A stretch of 64,000 bases of DNA from Pezicula radicicola (lineage: Eukaryota > Ascomycota > Leotiomycetes > Helotiales > Dermateaceae): assembly GCA_003008705.1 (NCBI GenBank), contig PDUO01000025.1:747709-811708 (forward strand), given 5' to 3'. Shown here in pieces: positions 10,105-23,789 of this stretch. The first letter of the stretch is position 1. Every line of letters starts with the position of its first letter. The notes beneath the pieces were generated by a model. The model was given only the letters and a program-made list of their open reading frames with translations. It made no database searches and had not been told where the DNA came from. A program made the translations under genes and the position numbers.

Positions 10105-12487
10105 TTAATCATTCTCCTAAGATCACAAGTCAATACCGACACCAACGCAGAAATTCCAAGCAATATTAAGGAAACTTACAATAGTCACTTTACTCTCATC
10201 CGCATACCACGTAAGACGATTACCAGCACCACTATCTCACATTAGCAATATTACAATATAAGAAATATCGGGAAGTACCTACCACGGTTCAAGATTATTA
10301 CCACTACACGTCATAGAGCATTGAGCTCTAGTAATAGGTTCACTACCATTGCCAATACTATTACCACAATAACATTCGGCTGAATATTCAGTACTATCAA
10401 AGATATTAGTAAAATGATACCAACGTATAACAAAAAAAAGACACATACCCAAAATAATTATAACCAACACAGAAGGCAGCGCAATTCTCCAATGTCATAT
10501 TGCTGTTAGACTCCGAAGCATCAGCGAATGCATGTCCGGAAGTAGCTTCAGTTCTACATCCTTCATAGCTAAAAGCTCCAATTGTTGCAGGTGCGGATGG
10601 AGATGCAAGTTGAGTGGGAGTTCCATTTGAATAGATGGAAAGACGAGAACTTGCTCCACAGGTTTGACTACTGTTTCCGGGACAAGCAGTAGAGCAGCCA
10701 CTATTGACGACTTGCTCTGCTCGAGCTGTAAGATAGTTTCCGCAGTAGCATTCAGAGCCGTATTCGGTGCCAGCGATGGTGTAACCAGCTGTATCGCAAG
10801 TGGAAGTACATAGATCGATTGCGTTATCGGTGTTTGAATATGCGGTGTATGTTAGGGTCCTTGGATCTTGATCTGTAAAGCAACCTGCGTAAGTCATGTT
10901 TCCAGCATATGTGACAACTGGTCCTGAGGGCACTGTGCTGTTGAAAGCTGGGTCGGGATAAGGATCATCACCAGTCTGACGTCTAGGATATCCGAAATCA
11001 TAAGCTCTCTCTCCAGTTCCGTTGAAGTTGTCAAGGAACAAGCGAGCCTGTCCTGCACCCGATGCGAACATAACTGAGGCGTCATGTCCTGCTTGGACAT
11101 AGTCGATTGTGGAACATGGCCCATCAATCGCAGTAGGATCCGGACAGGAAGGAGGAAAGGCCTCGATGAAGTTGAAGAATCGCTCATTTCTGTTGCCACC
11201 TGTAGTCTCTGGTGCACAGGTCGAAGAAGTATCTCCCAAGTCTTGAACTCCACGACCATATGCGATGGTCTTGGCGTTGTATCGTGCAAGAAGGACTTCA
11301 CGACCCTCATCAACTAGAGCATCTCCATAGCTGTTCACAGCATCGTAGTTCGAAAACCCCTCACGCCAATCATCGTAAATCGAGCAACTAGAAGTATCCA
11401 AAGGCCGGGTCGTATTGAACCAGACAAAACTGTTAGGGTTACCAATCCAGTAAGAAATGGGTGTCGTCAAACCAAGATCATTACCAACAGCTGCATATCG
11501 ATTAACAAATTGGCCTCCGAGTGAGTGGCCGGCAATAACAATTTGTTGCATGTTTGGGAAAACGCTGGAGTCGTCGAAGTACTTTATTAATTGATCAACG
11601 GCTTCATATGAGGAGACTGTCTGTGTATTGTATGGGTACAGGTTATTTGCTCCGTCTGCCCATAGTGCACTCGACCATACCAATGCACTAGATGTTGAGC
11701 CTTGGCCTGCCTTGAGTCCATCTGTCCATGGGTAGGCGGTGCCTTTGTCTGCCCCGTTGGGCTGTATTCTATTAGCACATTTCGCAATTTTGCAAAGCAA
11801 AGTTGACGTACGAACAAGGGAGCGCAAATTGCTACACTGTCGAAATCAACATCGGAATTGGGTACTTGAGATAGCGCCGAGAGGAGGTTGGACATGTAGC
11901 TATTATTGTCAGTTCCACTTCGCTGTCCACCTTCCGGTATCCAGTGATGAAAGAGTCCAGATCTCTTGAAATATGGAAATTTCAACGGGGCCTGATAGAA
12001 AGTATGGCTTGTTGGAAGTAGACATAATTTCCGGCGTTTGGTGGAGATTCCAGTTCTCAGTCACGAAATTTATTTCCATTCCATGGCGCCTTCCAACAGC
12101 CTCGGACTTTATCGACATTCAAAGATCATTGACTTACGTTCCAGGATCGCGTTCAGCTCCATGTATAACAATTACCACTCTTTTAGTGCTTGACCCTTCA
12201 ACCCGATCACCGGCACTATTGTGAGAGATGTAGTTGGTTAAAGTCAAGTTGGCATCACTTCCACTAGGATCCGTGATCTTGAAGAAGGCAATCTCAGATC
12301 CAGGAACCGTAGGTACTGCACGAAATCAGTACAATAGCACGAACATTCCTTTCACCATCGTGAACTCACAAGAATTGACAATTGATTCTCCCTCGTATTG
12401 TTGACAGGAAATAAGCGAGGCAAAAGATGCGAGGATCAGGGGCACCTGGACTAGCCTTGTAAACCTTGTAATTGACAACATCTTCAT
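10105..12487 (-). CDS. Secreted alpha/beta hydrolase with two C-terminal WSC domains
   Basis: My seven-exon model (12487-12370, 12315-12138, 11899-11812, 11761-10449, 10393-10283, 10231-10180, 10116-10105) sums to 1872 nt, 623 residues. The N-terminus is a signal peptide (KMLSITRFTRLVQVPLILAS). A hydrolase part follows: VVIVIHGAERDPGT gives the oxyanion-hole HG, and IAGHSLGGQFVNRY gives the nucleophile elbow GHSLG. The acid and histidine are probably in the stretch leading to QAGHDASVMF. Two WSC domains come next (YAGCFTD...ECYCGN and YEGCRTE...ECYCGN), cysteine-rich modules thought to bind carbohydrate at the wall. The C-terminal three exons are short; the last, of only 12 nt, rests on splice logic. 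The role is likely an extracellular esterase or lipase-like enzyme tethered to polysaccharide. Confidence 0.85.
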
Positions 12488-14568
12488 GATAACACACCAG
12501 ACGTTCTGTCAACGGCCAAAGAACAAAAAGAGAGAAAAGCTTGTCGGAGAGGAATATAAGGTGATCTTATACATGGCAAAATAATGGGCAATTTGGAAAA
12601 CAAAACGACAACTCCGCAGATACGAGAAATTTCTCACAGACAACATCATGCAGATTTAGATGAAAATGCAACCATCAACTTCCTTCTTTATACTTAGTTG
12701 GCTTGGCATAGTGGATAGGATCACCACGATAACGAACAGGAATGATGCTGATCCACAACCTAGAAAATGCTTAACTTAGCCTGATAGGTACAAACCAGGT
12801 TTGGAGGGGGATAATTTATTTCTGTGCGGGTATGCGGCTGTGGTAATGATGGGCGAGAGGTTGGGATCGTTGGGTATCATGAACAGTACAGTAAGCCACC
12901 TCATCTTGCAGTATTTGATACCCTGTAAGTGATGCATCTTGAAGTTTCTTGTCCCTCCGGTGAGAATTACTTTTGAACTTCTATTTTCTTACTGGAGAGT
13001 CGTTTTAAAATTTAACGCATTCAATAACCTTAACTTACAAATTTCCGCATTTAGTTCATCTCGTGGGTCTAGTTACGATCGTCAGGGTCTGATGTTCTTT
13101 TAGGCGTCTGTCAGCGAATCAAGAGAAAGGACGGTAGAGGAGGGGTTCAGGGGTTGGATAAGAATAACCCAAGTTGGCCCGAATGGTAATTATGAACCAG
13201 GGTATGACCTAATGCGTTTTTATTCCTGTTTATCACATTGGCCCAGATCTCGATGCCTAAATATAGCTTGGTGCTTGTCGCTTAATAGAGAAGTGGTCGA
13301 GAACAACGGGAAACAGTCCATGAGATTTTGCTGTACAGTAGTTGCTCAGCCTGACGCAATAATCATTCAACGAAGGCAATTGTTCGAGCAACAATGCAAG
13401 TAAGGTGTACTAGAACAAAGGCCATGCAACCTACACGACTCACTCCAAGCTCTCCAATAAGTGATACAATTCCTATCAGGAAGACTTACATCATACAGCA
13501 TTTGACACCTCCGACCTTGACCAACTACCGTGGAGCCATTTGCCCATCCAGAAATTTGATCTACTAGATTTCATCTGCTGTTCGATCTGATTCTACAATA
13601 TAATCCTAGATTTTTTTTGATTTTTTTTTTTGATAAGCAAACGAGAGTAAGCGGGTTGATGACCTCAAGCCAACTCAACGACAGTTACAATGTAGATATT
13701 GTAAAAATTATTCTCAGCTGAACCGTCCTTCGGTATTCAGAGAGTATTTTACACACATTGATTTATTTATCTCAAGAACTGTTGCCCGGCGATCACGTGT
13801 TCCCTATATTGGAACCATGGAACCGAATATATCCTTATTTTGTCTCTCGCATCGTATAAAAATGTCTTGTACGCGTAGAGCAAGCCACGCACGCTTCATG
13901 CATCCAAAATAGCCCATTTTGTATGGTATTCGGGCCTTTTACGATGCCTCCCACTTTGTATATTAAACCTACTAGTCGGCCTCTCTTCTAGACGGCCAGT
14001 ACTCACAATTCACTCATTATATGCATATACAATTTCCACTAGTTCGAAGCTCAATAAGAACAGGCAAATCAATTTCACTACTCATAGTTAAAGAAAGTGG
14101 GTTGAATACATTGCAATAGTAGAATAAGGCCCAAATAACCTGCCCGACTCAGCTCATCAAGTAACACAATTTCTACATGCAAATCTTGCAAGCAACAGTT
14201 ACTGCAGGTATTTGACGTCTCGAAGTTTGAGTAATTACAGGTTGAGAAACTTAAACCAACTCATTGATTGTTTTCTAGAACTTCTCAGCGGCTAAAGGGA
14301 TTTTTAAATTTTAGGGAGGACGAAGTATTGCATTCTACACCCACCGAGATGTCCAAAGAACTCGCTATCAATTTCACCGCTCAAAGTTAAAGAGATTCTT
14401 TGTTTGCATATCAATATGTGATATTATTTGTATCTACAAGTAGCTAAGAAAAAGTTCATGTCAACAAATAAGGGGTATCATATTCCCAAACACCAAATTC
14501 AGGCCCTGACTACTTATCCAAAGAGAAAAGAAAAACAAAAGAACCATTCAATTAAAACCCCCAATCCC
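12488..14568. other. Long intergenic region without a supported gene
   Basis: Two kilobases of AT-rich sequence between the hydrolase-WSC start and the 3' end of the proline-rich gene. A 63-codon ORF at 13212-13403 has no recognisable features. Homopolymer T runs occur near 13613-13632. I see no tRNA, repeat or transposon. Confidence 0.5.
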
Positions 14569-15301
14569 TCATCCCTTCGTCAACCAAAGCCAAACAACAG
14601 GTCTCTCCCCAACCATAACATTCCCAGTCCTCTTCTCATCCCATCCCAACTCCGAAATAGCCATCTTCATCCTATCCTTATTATCCCCCTGAAGCCTCAA
14701 ACCCGATTTCCACTGACCAGCACCATTCTCCACAATCTCAACCAATTTATTCTTCGAAGCATCAGGATTATTACATCCTGATTGTTGCATCAATTCCTTC
14801 ACTGTGACAGTTGTTGGGACATAGTGTCTGGTATGTGTTGTAGGATCGTGTTTGTTGAAGGGGATTTGCCATGGTGGATCTTTGGATTTGATGAGGTGGA
14901 TTGTGCAATGTTTTGCGGGGAAGAGATAGTTGTATCCCGGTGGGAGACCTACGCCTCCTGTATGATTCTTGAGATGAGTTCCTGGAATTCCACCATCGGT
15001 AATTGGTGGTGGTGCTGGAAATTGTCCTTGGGTTTGTGGGAATGCGTAGGATGGATATTGTGGTGGAAAGGTGGCATATGCTGGAGGAGGAGGGAAAGAT
15101 GCTTGTGGCCATCCAAATCCAAAGGATTGTTGAGGTACAAAGCCAGGAAATTGTGGTATACCATTTGGTTGTGTTGGACCAACTATTGATTGGTTAGCCA
15201 AGGTGGGTAATTGAGATATTTTTGAGTAACTTACATCCTGGAGGTGGTGGACCCATGTCAAATCCATACTTGGAGTTCCATCCACGACCTTGAGTAGCCA
15301 T
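14569..15301 (-). CDS. Proline/glutamine-rich hypothetical protein
   Basis: Start at 15301 (MATQGRGWNSKYGFDMGPPPPG), 52-bp intron 15183-15234 (GTAAGT to AATAG), stop at 14569; 226 residues. The N-terminal half is Pro/Gln/Phe/Tyr-rich (FPGFVPQQSFGFGWPQASF, PPPPAYATFPPQYPSYAFP). The C-terminal half looks folded: GYNYLFPAKHCTIHLIKS, HYVPTTVTVKELMQQSGC and KRTGNVMVGERPVVWLWLTKG. I do not recognise a named family. The composition suggests a scaffold or RNA-associated protein with a disordered head, but no function can be assigned. The frame upstream of 15301 stays open to 15667 and I treat it as 5' leader. Confidence 0.7.
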
Positions 15302-16746
15302 CGTAGATTCTGGTGTTGCAGTGAGTGCAGTGAGTGACTGAAAATAGAAGAGTTGCTCTCCTGTGGAGTTGAAGGCCGCGATGGAGATAAAACGGACTTT
15401 CTGGATGATGTGTGAAGGGTCGTCAAGAGTAGCTGAGGTAAAGATTACCTTGTGTATTGGATGGGGAAGTGGGAATTCAAGAGTACGTTCCTGGATAGAA
15501 GCCAGGTTGGGCGAAAAGTAAAGGAGTTCGTATCGAAGTGTTCGTTCGTCTTGAAGGTTGTGTTGTAGGTTGATGAAGAAGGAAGAAAGAGCGGACGAAA
15601 GAGAACATTGGGTCCTTAAGTACTGCCCTGGGGGTGGCGGACGATAACACTTAGTGAGTAGATTCATGATCGTTCACATGCGGCTAGTCAAGAGAGAAAA
15701 GATTCACACCTCGACTCACCACCTGCCACCTAAATGGCTAGGTCCAAGGTGCTTTGAATAACAATTACTGTCATGTTCGTTGACCGTTCACTAAAGCCAG
15801 GCTAGGAAGATAAAAATACATTTCCCAAATTATAAAAGCAAAGAATCACTTGTATAGTACTTATCTAGAGTACTTGGTTTGAGACGCTTTTTTCCCATAA
15901 CATTCATAAAGTATATTGAATGACACTTTAGGTAAACTAACAGACTGAAATACAAAAATTTCAGAACTCCCAAAGAATAACTTGCCGAGTCACTACAAGA
16001 AGGCACAGAGAAAGTCTGTACATTGCAGTGAATAATAACACTTTAGCGACCAGATGCACGCGACTTTAAACTACACTAAGAGACAAATTATATCACCAAG
16101 TTTCTTTTCAGATTACAACAGTAGGTGCATTAAATTTCTTTAAATAAAGGGGAAACTAAAAGACACATGTACAACATATATATTATTATTTGTTCTATTG
16201 GAGTCACGGAAACTAATTCAATGATTCAAAAAACTTTCTCGACTCAAAGCAAGCAGCAAATCACTCTTTAAGCCAATAAGCAGGCCATATGTTTGTGAAG
16301 CGAGGAAATTATTCTACTCTTGATTTTGGGATTTATTGTGATTCAAAACTATTTAATCACCAGAATGAGGTGTGAATGGTGTAGGAAACAGGCAGTGGTT
16401 TGCATGAATCATTGAAGGATTTCGTGTTACACAAAGCAGGTTCGTCCTCACAACTTGTAACAATAAGTACTTCTGAATCATTATACTACTTCGAGACTTG
16501 AAAACCGTCTGGGTTAAGCCCTTGTGAAGTATCTATTCTGACTTCTTGTACTGGTAATACGAGAGAATCAGCGATTTTGTTTTGGATTTTCTGTCAATAG
16601 CCGTTGCGGAACTAAAGCAGGCAAGTCTTTGTGCAAACTTTCCCCTCCACTGATAATGCGAAGCTATTGTACAAAGCGCTCGCGCAAACCATGCTAAAAG
16701 ATACAACAAGAGAGAAGTATGAATCCGCAAGTGACAATATCTTGAT
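15302..16746. other. Intergenic between the proline-rich gene and CFT2
   Basis: It holds the presumed promoter and leader of the minus-strand proline-rich gene (15302 to about 15700) and the 3' flank of CFT2. The 73-codon ORF at 16533-16754 overlaps the CFT2 stop and has no supporting features. Confidence 0.5.
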
Positions 16747-19700
16747 CTATCCACCAGCTACCACAGCAAGTCCCTCGTAGATTTTGCTTTTAACCGCATA
16801 AAACGAATTTCTTTGACTGCCTCCTCCCGAAAGCCCAATGCTTTCGACCTCAATACGTCCTGTTCCCGTCTTCCGAACGACTACTGTGCCATCAATTAGC
16901 AGCGTTCCCTCTCCTCTGAATTCTGCTGTATGCCCAGAAGTCTGCATGATCTTCCGTAGATCTGCAAGGCGCAAATCACCAACATGTAGTGGCTGGGCTA
17001 CCGAGCGCGTGGCGGATGCCATGCTCGATGGTAGAACATCCAAGGTTGGAATTTCAACACGCGATATCGCTCCGTCGAGAGCCTCTCTGGTGGGGGTTTC
17101 AGTGGCCTCTCCAGTGAGGAGCTTCTGCTTTTTGTTACTTTCTTCGGATTCGAGGGAAGAATTGGGTTGCAGTGTTGTGGACTCGAGACGTCCTGTAAGC
17201 GTAACAATGCCAAGTCCCTTAACATTTTGCCAGCGCAACCTCCTTACGAGTGTATCAGTGAGTTTGACAACCCAGGCATTTGTATCTACACTAGCATTGA
17301 CAGTTATGCCGATTTCTGGTGTGTACACATCCACGGTGGTGTCCATGGTTTTTAGTAGCGTACGGCAATCATTTGCCAGCGCAAAGGTTTCATCCTTCAT
17401 GCCACTGACCAGGATCAGTTTCCTTGGCTGAATAAGTGGTATCAACATTTGTAAACTTCGCTTGTCGTGGAGCCCGGCGAAGTCGACAAAAGCAAGGCGT
17501 AGGTTGAGTTTGAGAGTTTCTGACGAAGTAATTAATCTCGATGGACCAATAATCTCCTCTACTTCCTCGTCAAGTAAATCATCATCATCTGCACTAGGCA
17601 ACAAATCCATAAGATCCGGGGAATCGCCGCGCTGAAGTGCTTTATTAAGTTGTTGTCGCTTCATGGCTCCATTGGACAGGCGGCGATCCGTGGATGTGGC
17701 AACATCATCCCATTTCCGTTTCGTACCCAAAGTATCTTTTGTATCGTATTTCCCGGGCTGGCGCATATCCTGGCCATCAACCTCATCTCGCTCCTCAGCT
17801 CTGAGGAAGTCTTCTGGTCGAATGAGCTCGCCAAACTCATCAGCTCGCTTCCTCCTAATTACTATGGGGAACATCTTCTCCCGACCTTTTTTCCCCCGTA
17901 CATCATAATCATACACACCCTTTTTGCGAATCAAAATGTTAATTCCAAGGTCCTCATCGCTCAGGCCAATTTTCTTTCTGTTCGCTTGCCCCATTGTTGC
18001 AGATATATTAAGAGCTTTTCCTTGTTGCTCAGTCTCTGATCCCTCAGAGTCTGAGGACGATTCTGACGAAGCATCATCGACTATATCAGCCGAGGTCTCA
18101 AGAGTAGTCGCGCCTCCACTCTGCAATGTGGTTTGTAACTGTCGCTGGGTTGCGAGCCATTGCTGATATATGGCCAAATCATCACCCTCCAAAGCAACTC
18201 TCTGTGCATCTCTGATCTCAATCTCCCTCCCACCGCCGTTGACCTGTTCAATATTTTCGCCACTATTGCTTTGATCCGTGGCCACACCATCTCTTCGTTC
18301 TTCCCACCAAGACCACAATGTCTTTGCAAGGCCAGCTTTTGAGTCTTCTGCCAGGCCCATCTTTTCCGTGAGGATGACAAGATTTCGGCTGTCGTCTGCT
18401 ATATGTCGCAAAACCTCTTTTGAGAAACCCCATTCTAGGGATGTGTCGCTAGCAATTATGACTTTGCCCACCTGCCGCCCAAAGCTGTCGGTGGCTGTAT
18501 CACTATTCAAGATTCGGTCGATCTGACCCCTGCGCTCAAGAAGTTTTAAATGCTTGAAGTCGAAAGGACCAGACTCCTTTGCTTTTTCTCCGCCTTGCCC
18601 CTTTTTTGGCATATTTCCAGCCAACGCCTCAAATTCTCTGATGATACTGTCGTCCATCCATTCCAGCATACTTCGTGTGTATCGCATCGTGGCGCCGATA
18701 TTATTGCTAGCCAGGTATAACTTTGCACCCCGGAACGGTGTTCCTCCCTCGTTCTTTCCGTCTGCCCGCCAAGCGTGCTCAAGCAAATATGCTAATTCTA
18801 GAACCCGAGCACTGGAGTCTGTAGGTATCAGAACAGTACCACCTTTGCTGACTGCGGATCTAATCTGATCGAGTAAAAGCTCATCTCGTTTGGCTCGTCC
18901 ACCAGGCAATGCGACTCGCTCGCCTCCCCGACTACTACATATCAAAGCTGTGGGTTTCCTCAGTTGTTCTATGACTTCTGCTCCTCCAGCGCCAGCTCCT
19001 CCTAGCCATGCTGCGCCGGCTAAAACATTCTCACGAGCCTGATTCCAGTCGACCGCGTACACAATAGACTCCAGTCCGTGCTGAATATGCCATATTGTCC
19101 CTCCAAGTGTATGTCCAGCATTATAAGCAGTAATCGTCAGGCCGTTAAGGGGAGGTGAAAATGGTGAGGGCAAGGGTTGATGGGGTTGTGAGTATTTCAG
19201 CGGATGAATTAAAGAGAAGTATGAGGCTATTTCCGCATGCGTAGGAGGTTGTAGCAAAATACTGGCAGCCTCTGTCGTCGAAAGTGATTGGGAATAAGAG
19301 TATGAGGATTCCGAAAGCGTCGAAGTAGGGATGACAGTCGAGGCTAGTGGAGTGGAGGTATAAATATCTTGTAGAAGTGTCCTACCGAGAGATATAACAG
19401 GAGTCGTAGCATATATTGGAATACGTGTGAAGAGGGGAAAATGTTTGCAGCAATGGGCAAAGGCTGCTAGATGGGCAACAGTCGCATGTGTCAGTAAAAT
19501 TATGGACAGTGTTGGAACCTGCCTATATATCGTACATTAGCAAATGCTTCAAAACAAGGCTGAGATGTTGGAAGGGAAGGGAAGGCAAGAGCAAGATACA
19601 GGAGAGATGCAGAGGGTTTCAAGGAATGCGTCAGAAGATGAACATGGTCTTGATTGATGTCTGCTATACATTGCGCCTCTGCCAATATCCCTCCTGCCTG

Positions 19701-19880
19701 TGCATAACATGAACCCAGAAAAAACTCAACCTACTTCTCAAGCTCCTTCAGCTTTCCCACCTCAAAAGTCTCGTCCCAGCCGACATCAACCAAGACTTTG
19801 ACACCTCCGTCAAGCTCGAGTAGGGATTGCGACGCCGAGGAATCCGATTGCGCACCCTGTAGGGAAGTAAACGTGAACAT
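16747..19880 (-). CDS. CFT2: Cleavage and polyadenylation factor subunit 2 (CPSF100/Cft2)
   Basis: This subunit of the nuclear mRNA 3'-end processing complex pairs with the endonuclease CPSF73/Ysh1 and has a metallo-beta-lactamase and beta-CASP fold, usually without catalysis. Exon 1 is 19880-19735 (MFTFTSLQGAQSD ... VLVDVGWDETFEVGKLKELE). A 212-bp intron (19734-19523) follows, then exon 2, 19522-16747; 973 residues. The acceptor TATAG that leaves KQVPTLS keeps the frame; the nearby GGCAG does not. Recognisable blocks are ILLTHATVAHLAAFAHCCK, NAGHTLGGTIWHIQHGLESI, VYAVDWNQARENVL, GGTVLIPTDSSARVLEL and the C-terminal FVDFAGLHDKRSLQML. The middle is acidic and low-complexity, as usual for the family. 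It diverges from SEC24 across 624 bp. Confidence 0.95.
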
Positions 19881-20504
19881 TGTGTTCTATGAATCCATCC
19901 GTACCTCCTCCTGCGGATTGCGGGATCCGGTCAATGTTGAATATTCGTTGACGCGCAAGGTTGACAAAGATGGATAGTGTATTTGTTATGTTGGTGTTGT
20001 CAGTCGCGACGGGAGCTTAAACCAGCGCAAGGAGCATCATGAGGCTGAATGCGCGCCAAGCTCTCCGGAAAAAAGTATTGTTTCACGTTCTCTATTTCGA
20101 TAATTCGCTTTTTATCGCTTATTATAACTAACCAATCAGATGCGACGAAGAGATTTGCCCTACACGTGATTATTTACTTAGTAAGCATAATCTACGTGTA
20201 ATTTTTGTCTAGCGAAGCGTCTGATTTATGTCCGATTTATGAGATAAGTTTCACGCAGTGTTACCGCGATTTGATGAAGGTGTCCAGAGCAGCAGGACCA
20301 ATTCAAAACTGAATCCCCCAAGCTGTCTTGCCTTACTTACTAACTTTTGTTGCTGGGTAATCTTCACACTCTTATTAAATACTCATGATGATACCCTCTT
20401 CACAATTCTTCTGATTTCTGCACATATACGCCATAGTGTCACTGCGACATAATTTCAACTGGTGTTCCTAACCCTAAGTGTTCCCCGAGCTGCGTATTGC
20501 CAAC
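19881..20504. promoter_or_regulatory. Bidirectional promoter region of CFT2 and SEC24
   Basis: This 624-bp region lies between the divergent starts at 19880 (minus) and 20505 (plus). A CACGTG E-box-like hexamer is present at about 20163-20168. Its use is not shown; I note it only as a visible candidate site. Confidence 0.55.
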
Positions 20505-23500
20505 ATGTCTGGTTTCCAGACGTACCATTCTCTTGCCCAAGGCGGCCACAACGACGATCCTGCGAATCCCAATCGACAAGGTCAACCTGCTCCTCCTCAA
20601 TTCAACCCACCTGTAGCTCCCTCTCCATACCAACAAGGTGGCCAGCCCTACAATGCACCAGGTCAGCAGCAAGCCGGATACTACAATCCCCAAGCGCCTC
20701 CAGCAGGCATTCCGTATCAAGGCGCACACGAACCGGGACATTTCCCCCAAGAAACTACCCCAGATGGAGGATTGGCAGCACAAATGGGCGGTCTTGGACT
20801 TGGAGAAATTCCATCTTATGGGAGAAAGAAAAAGAAGGATAGACATGCACACCACGTCCTTGAAGCTCCAACTGGAGCTGCGGATTCGTTCAATGGCATG
20901 CCACCCGGGGGAAATCCTCCAGTGCCATACATGAACCAAGATCCCTCAATGCCTGTTGCAGGCGACCAATTCATCAATCAGACCATCACACCTCAGATGT
21001 CACAGTTCCCGGCTCCTGCGAACCCAATGTTTAATCCTGCCAACCAAGCTTCAAGCGCTGATTTTGCCTCTCGCAATGGCGCTCCAGTTCCAGAATTTAC
21101 AGCTAATCTACAGGCTTCCAAGCAAGGAATGGTTGATCCAGACCAGATACCCAGTATCCCCAGATCCAGAGACGGGCCAGCGCAATATTTCCTCAGCAAT
21201 GTCTACCCAACCTTCGAACAGCATCTCCCTCCTCCTCCCACTGTCTCATACGTTGCTTACGATCAAGGCAACGCATCTCCTAAATTTACGCGCCTCTCGA
21301 TGAATAGTATCCCCTCAACTTCAGAGTCACAAAGTTCGACTGGACTTCCACTTGGTCTTCTATTGCAACCGCTTGCTTCATTACAACCCGGTGAGCTTGA
21401 GATACCTGTTTTGGATTTTGGAGAGGTCGGTCCACCTAGGTGTAGTAGGTGTCGGGCATATATCAACCCATTTATGGTTTTCAGATCAGGTGGAAACAAA
21501 TTTGTATGTAACATGTGCAATTACGCGAATGACGTCCCCCCCGAATACTTTTCTGCGACAACTCCCCAAGGAGCACGGCTGGATAGAGAGCAGCGTCCTG
21601 AATTGATGCGTGGGACAGTCGAGTTCCTCGTACCCAAAGAATATTGGTCGAAGGAACCGGTTGGCCTGCGTTGGCTTTTCTTGATCGATGTGGGCCAGGA
21701 ATCTTTCAATAAAGGCTATTTGGAAGGGTTCTGTGAGGGAATCATAGCGGCCCTCTATGGTGAAGATGATATCCCAGCAGAAGGTGAGGCAGCAGGCGAA
21801 GTCAAGCGAAAGATACCACCTGGTTCCAAAGTTGGGTTTGTTACTTTTGATAAGGATATTCATTTCTACAATATGAATGTGAGTTGCGCCGGAAGCGGTT
21901 GCCTTTTCCAGCAAAAAAAGGGGCAAAATGGATGAGAAGAAACTGACTCTATGTATAGCCGGCTCTTGAACAAGCACAGATGATGATCATGACCGATATT
22001 GAAGATCCTTTTGTACCTCTGAGCGACGGTCTCTTTGTGGACCCATATGAATCAAAGTAAGCCAAGCTGTCCCTTGGCGATTTGCTTGGCGATTTCAGTA
22101 CTAATAGTCTGCAGAGCTGTCATAATGTCGTTACTCAGCCAACTACCAGCTCTCTTCTCACAAATTAAAAACCCAGAGCCTGCCTTGTTACCAACTTTAA
22201 ATGCAGCTTTAGCCGCTCTTGAGAAGACTGGTGGCAAGATCATATGTTCTCTGGCAGCTTTGCCCACATGGGGGCCAGGCCGACTTTTCCTCAGGGACGA
22301 TGGCAAGCAGCATGGTGGGGAGGTTGAGAAGAAACTCTTCAGCACAGAACACCCAGGGTGGAAGAAAACCGCGGATAAGATGGTGGCAGCTGGTGTAGGA
22401 GTAGACTTCTTCCTAGCTGCCCCTGGGGGCGGATACCTGGATATTGCAACCATCGGCCATGTGTCAGCGTCTACTGGAGGAGAGACTTTCTATTATCCTA
22501 ATTTTGTAGCCCCCCGCGACACTGAAAAGCTCTCTCAGGAGATCAGACACACCGTTACTCGAGAGACCGGATATCAAGCGCTGATGAAGGTCCGATGTTC
22601 AAACGGGCTGCAGGTCGCATCATACCATGGGAACTTTATTCAACACACTTTTGGTGCTGACATTGAGTTCGGTGTCATCGACTCGGACAAGGCGTTAGGC
22701 GTGATGTTTAGCTACGATGGGAAGCTCGATGCCAAGCTCGATGCGCACTTCCAAAGTGCTCTTTTATACACAACTGCAAGCGGTGAGCGAAGGGTTAGAT
22801 GCTCCAATGTTATCGCAAGCGTCAGCGATAATACTAAGGAGTGCATGAAACTTGTTGATCAAGATGCGGTGTACGCACTAATCGCCAAGGAGGCTGCCAC
22901 CAAAATGGCAACAAATACGCTGAAGGAGATTCGAGGCGCTCTGACAGAGAAGACAGTGGATATTCTCGCTGGATATCGCAAGAATTTTTCAGGTTCCCAT
23001 CCACCAGGACAACTCGTTTTACCAGAGAATCTCAAGGAATTCAGCATGTACATCCTTGGTCTCATCAAGTCTCGAGCTTTCAAAGGTGGACAAGAACCAA
23101 CTGATCGCCGAGTCCACGATATGCGGATGCTCAAAGCAATGGGCGCATTGGAATTATCTCTCTATCTGTACCCAAGAATGATTCCTATCCACAACCTCGC
23201 ACCGGAAGACGGTTTTCCAAATCCGGAATCCGGACATCTACGTATGCCACCAAGCGTTCGCGACTCTTTTAGTCGTGTCGAGGAGGGTGGTGTTTATTTG
23301 GTTGACAATGGACAAAATTGCTATTTATGGCTTCATGCTCAGACATCTCCCAATCTTCTGATTGATCTTTTTGGTGAGGGCAAAGATAGTCTGCAGTCAC
23401 TGGATCCTTATAGCTCTTCACTTCCTGTCCTCCAAACTCACCTGAACGCCCAAGTACGCAATATCTTCGAGTACCTGAAGACTATGCGTGGATCCAAGGC

Positions 23501-23789
23501 CTTGACTATCCAGCTCGCTCGGCAAGGTCTGGACGGTGCCGAGTACGAGTTCGCCAGACTTCTAGTCGAGGATCGAAATAACGAAGCTCAGAGCTATGTA
23601 GACTGGCTGGTGCATATCCACCGCCACGTGCAAATGGAGGTAAGTTTTAGCCAAAATAAACATGGCATCCCGTGAAAACATATGCTGATTAGTTCGTAAT
23701 AGTTGACGGGACAGAGGAAGAAGGATGATAGTGGTGATAGCTCCTCCATCGCCTCGAATTTTGCTGGCTTAAGACCTCCGTATTGGTAG
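20505..23789 (+). CDS. SEC24: COPII coat cargo-adaptor subunit Sec24
   Basis: Sec24 selects cargo for COPII vesicles leaving the endoplasmic reticulum and binds Sec23. Exons 20505-21878, 21959-22056, 22115-23639 and 23703-23789 sum to 3084 nt, 1027 residues. The order of domains is as expected. A Pro/Gln-rich head (residues 1-220) is followed by the zinc-finger region ([25 protein letters not shown]). The trunk holds [14 protein letters not shown], then the beta-sandwich and helical domains, and the gelsolin-like end ([14 protein letters not shown]). The last exon encodes [20 protein letters not shown] and a terminal RPPYW. I chose ATG 20505 ([14 protein letters not shown]) over the upstream in-frame ATG at 20478, because only the shorter form begins like fungal Sec24. 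Confidence 0.95.

Noticed and set aside
16838..18868. Long plus-strand ORFs opposite CFT2 (for example 16838-17431 and 17650-18039)
   Set aside because: They lie wholly antisense to a conserved exon and show no family features.
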